A stretch of 64,000 nucleotides of DNA, taken from assembly GCA_964030475.1 (NCBI GenBank), contig CAXIPT010000001.1, positions 3,013,075 through 3,077,074 of the forward strand, given 5' to 3'. Both the position numbers and the translations under genes were made by a program. The DNA comes from Tethya wilhelma. Taxonomy: Eukaryota; Porifera; Demospongiae; Tethyida; Tethyidae. The notes under the pieces are model-generated. The model saw nothing but the letters and a program-made list of their open reading frames with translations. It ran no database searches and had not been told where the DNA came from. Shown one piece after another: positions 63,649-64,000 of the stretch (positions are counted from its first letter, which is position 1; each line of letters starts with the position of its first letter).

Positions 63649-64000
63649 TCCGTGGCCCAATGTGGACGGATAAGGATGGGTGATGATATTACCAAGAAGT
63701 TAAACAGAGCAAAACATAGATTGATAAACTTGTTTTTGACTCGAGAACAACATTCCTTCTTTTTAATAGCCAAAGATTGCAAAATGGAGAGGGAAAAGTG
63801 TTGGACATGAAATGCCACACATTACTATTAGTCAAATGAGTGGCTAGGGCAAGTACAATATTCTGCACAGATACCTTGACCCTTTAGGTGCATTGCATGC
63901 AGTGTACCAACAGGCTGTGTTTGCATGTGGATAAGCTTGTTGCACAACATGAGAAGTCTCTCAGATGTAAACAGTCAACACACTGACCACAAAACCAAAT
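63454..64000. other. Septin upstream intron, no exon seen
   Basis: Contains a (CA)n run at 63609-63646 and AT-rich sequence. The septin P-loop exon was looked for on the minus strand and not found. Confidence 0.45.

Overview
The window is gene-dense nuclear DNA from an animal. Genes have many short introns with GT..AG boundaries, the products are typical of Metazoa (CENP-L, site-1 protease, ADCK1, PLEKHM1-like, KCC, PTB-domain and septin proteins), and (CA)n microsatellites and short foldback repeats are common. About 26 genes in 64 kb, with intergenic gaps of 50-300 bp, suit a compact invertebrate genome. A sponge or another early-branching animal is my best guess, from general character only. 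There are three runs of N (47395, 54842-54889, 61485).

Layout. 1-9.2 kb: SNRK kinase (-, partial), COQ9 (+), VPS4 (-), 3-ketodihydrosphingosine reductase KDSR (+), CENP-L (-). 9.4-17.3 kb: a small orphan membrane protein (+), a divergent VPS4 paralog (-) with a transposon-rich upstream region and four tandemly duplicated exons, and an orphan KH/zinc-finger gene (-). 17.4-24.6 kb: LRR protein (+), RNF114/166-like RING E3 (-), EXOSC7 (+), ELMOD3 (-) and a guanylate-kinase-like gene (-). A perfect 723-bp tandem duplication copies the RING/EXOSC7 divergent promoter and first exons. 24.7-36.3 kb: TTC27 (+), a signal-peptide Fe/Mn SOD (-), site-1 protease MBTPS1 (+). 36.5-47.5 kb: a PLEKHM1-like RUN/C1/Rubicon-homology protein (+), ADCK1 (+), two MsrB genes (-), RMDN1-like (+). 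47.7-64 kb: K-Cl cotransporter KCC (-), a PTB-domain gene (-), an orphan gene (+) and a septin (-, 5' end outside the window).

Strands alternate almost throughout. Nine neighbouring pairs are head-to-head with start codons 67-300 bp apart, so shared bidirectional promoters are likely the rule. Partners are housekeeping genes with no obvious common pathway, although SNRK/COQ9, ADCK1 and SOD all touch mitochondrial or redox biology, and VPS4, MBTPS1, PLEKHM1-like and ELMOD3 touch membrane traffic.

The most interesting part is the VPS4 paralog at 10.15-12.04 kb. It keeps Walker A, Walker B and the MIT domain but has lost the pore-loop Lys-Trp-Leu and the paired arginine fingers. Its last exon and a MIT exon remain nearly identical to true VPS4, which suggests gene conversion. 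It may also carry an N-terminal extension encoded by four repeated phase-0 exons. Also notable: the duplicated bidirectional promoter, microsatellites that form splice sites, two families of foldback/MITE elements, five NPF motifs in the PLEKHM1-like linker, and Illumina Nextera adapter sequence assembled next to the gap inside KCC.
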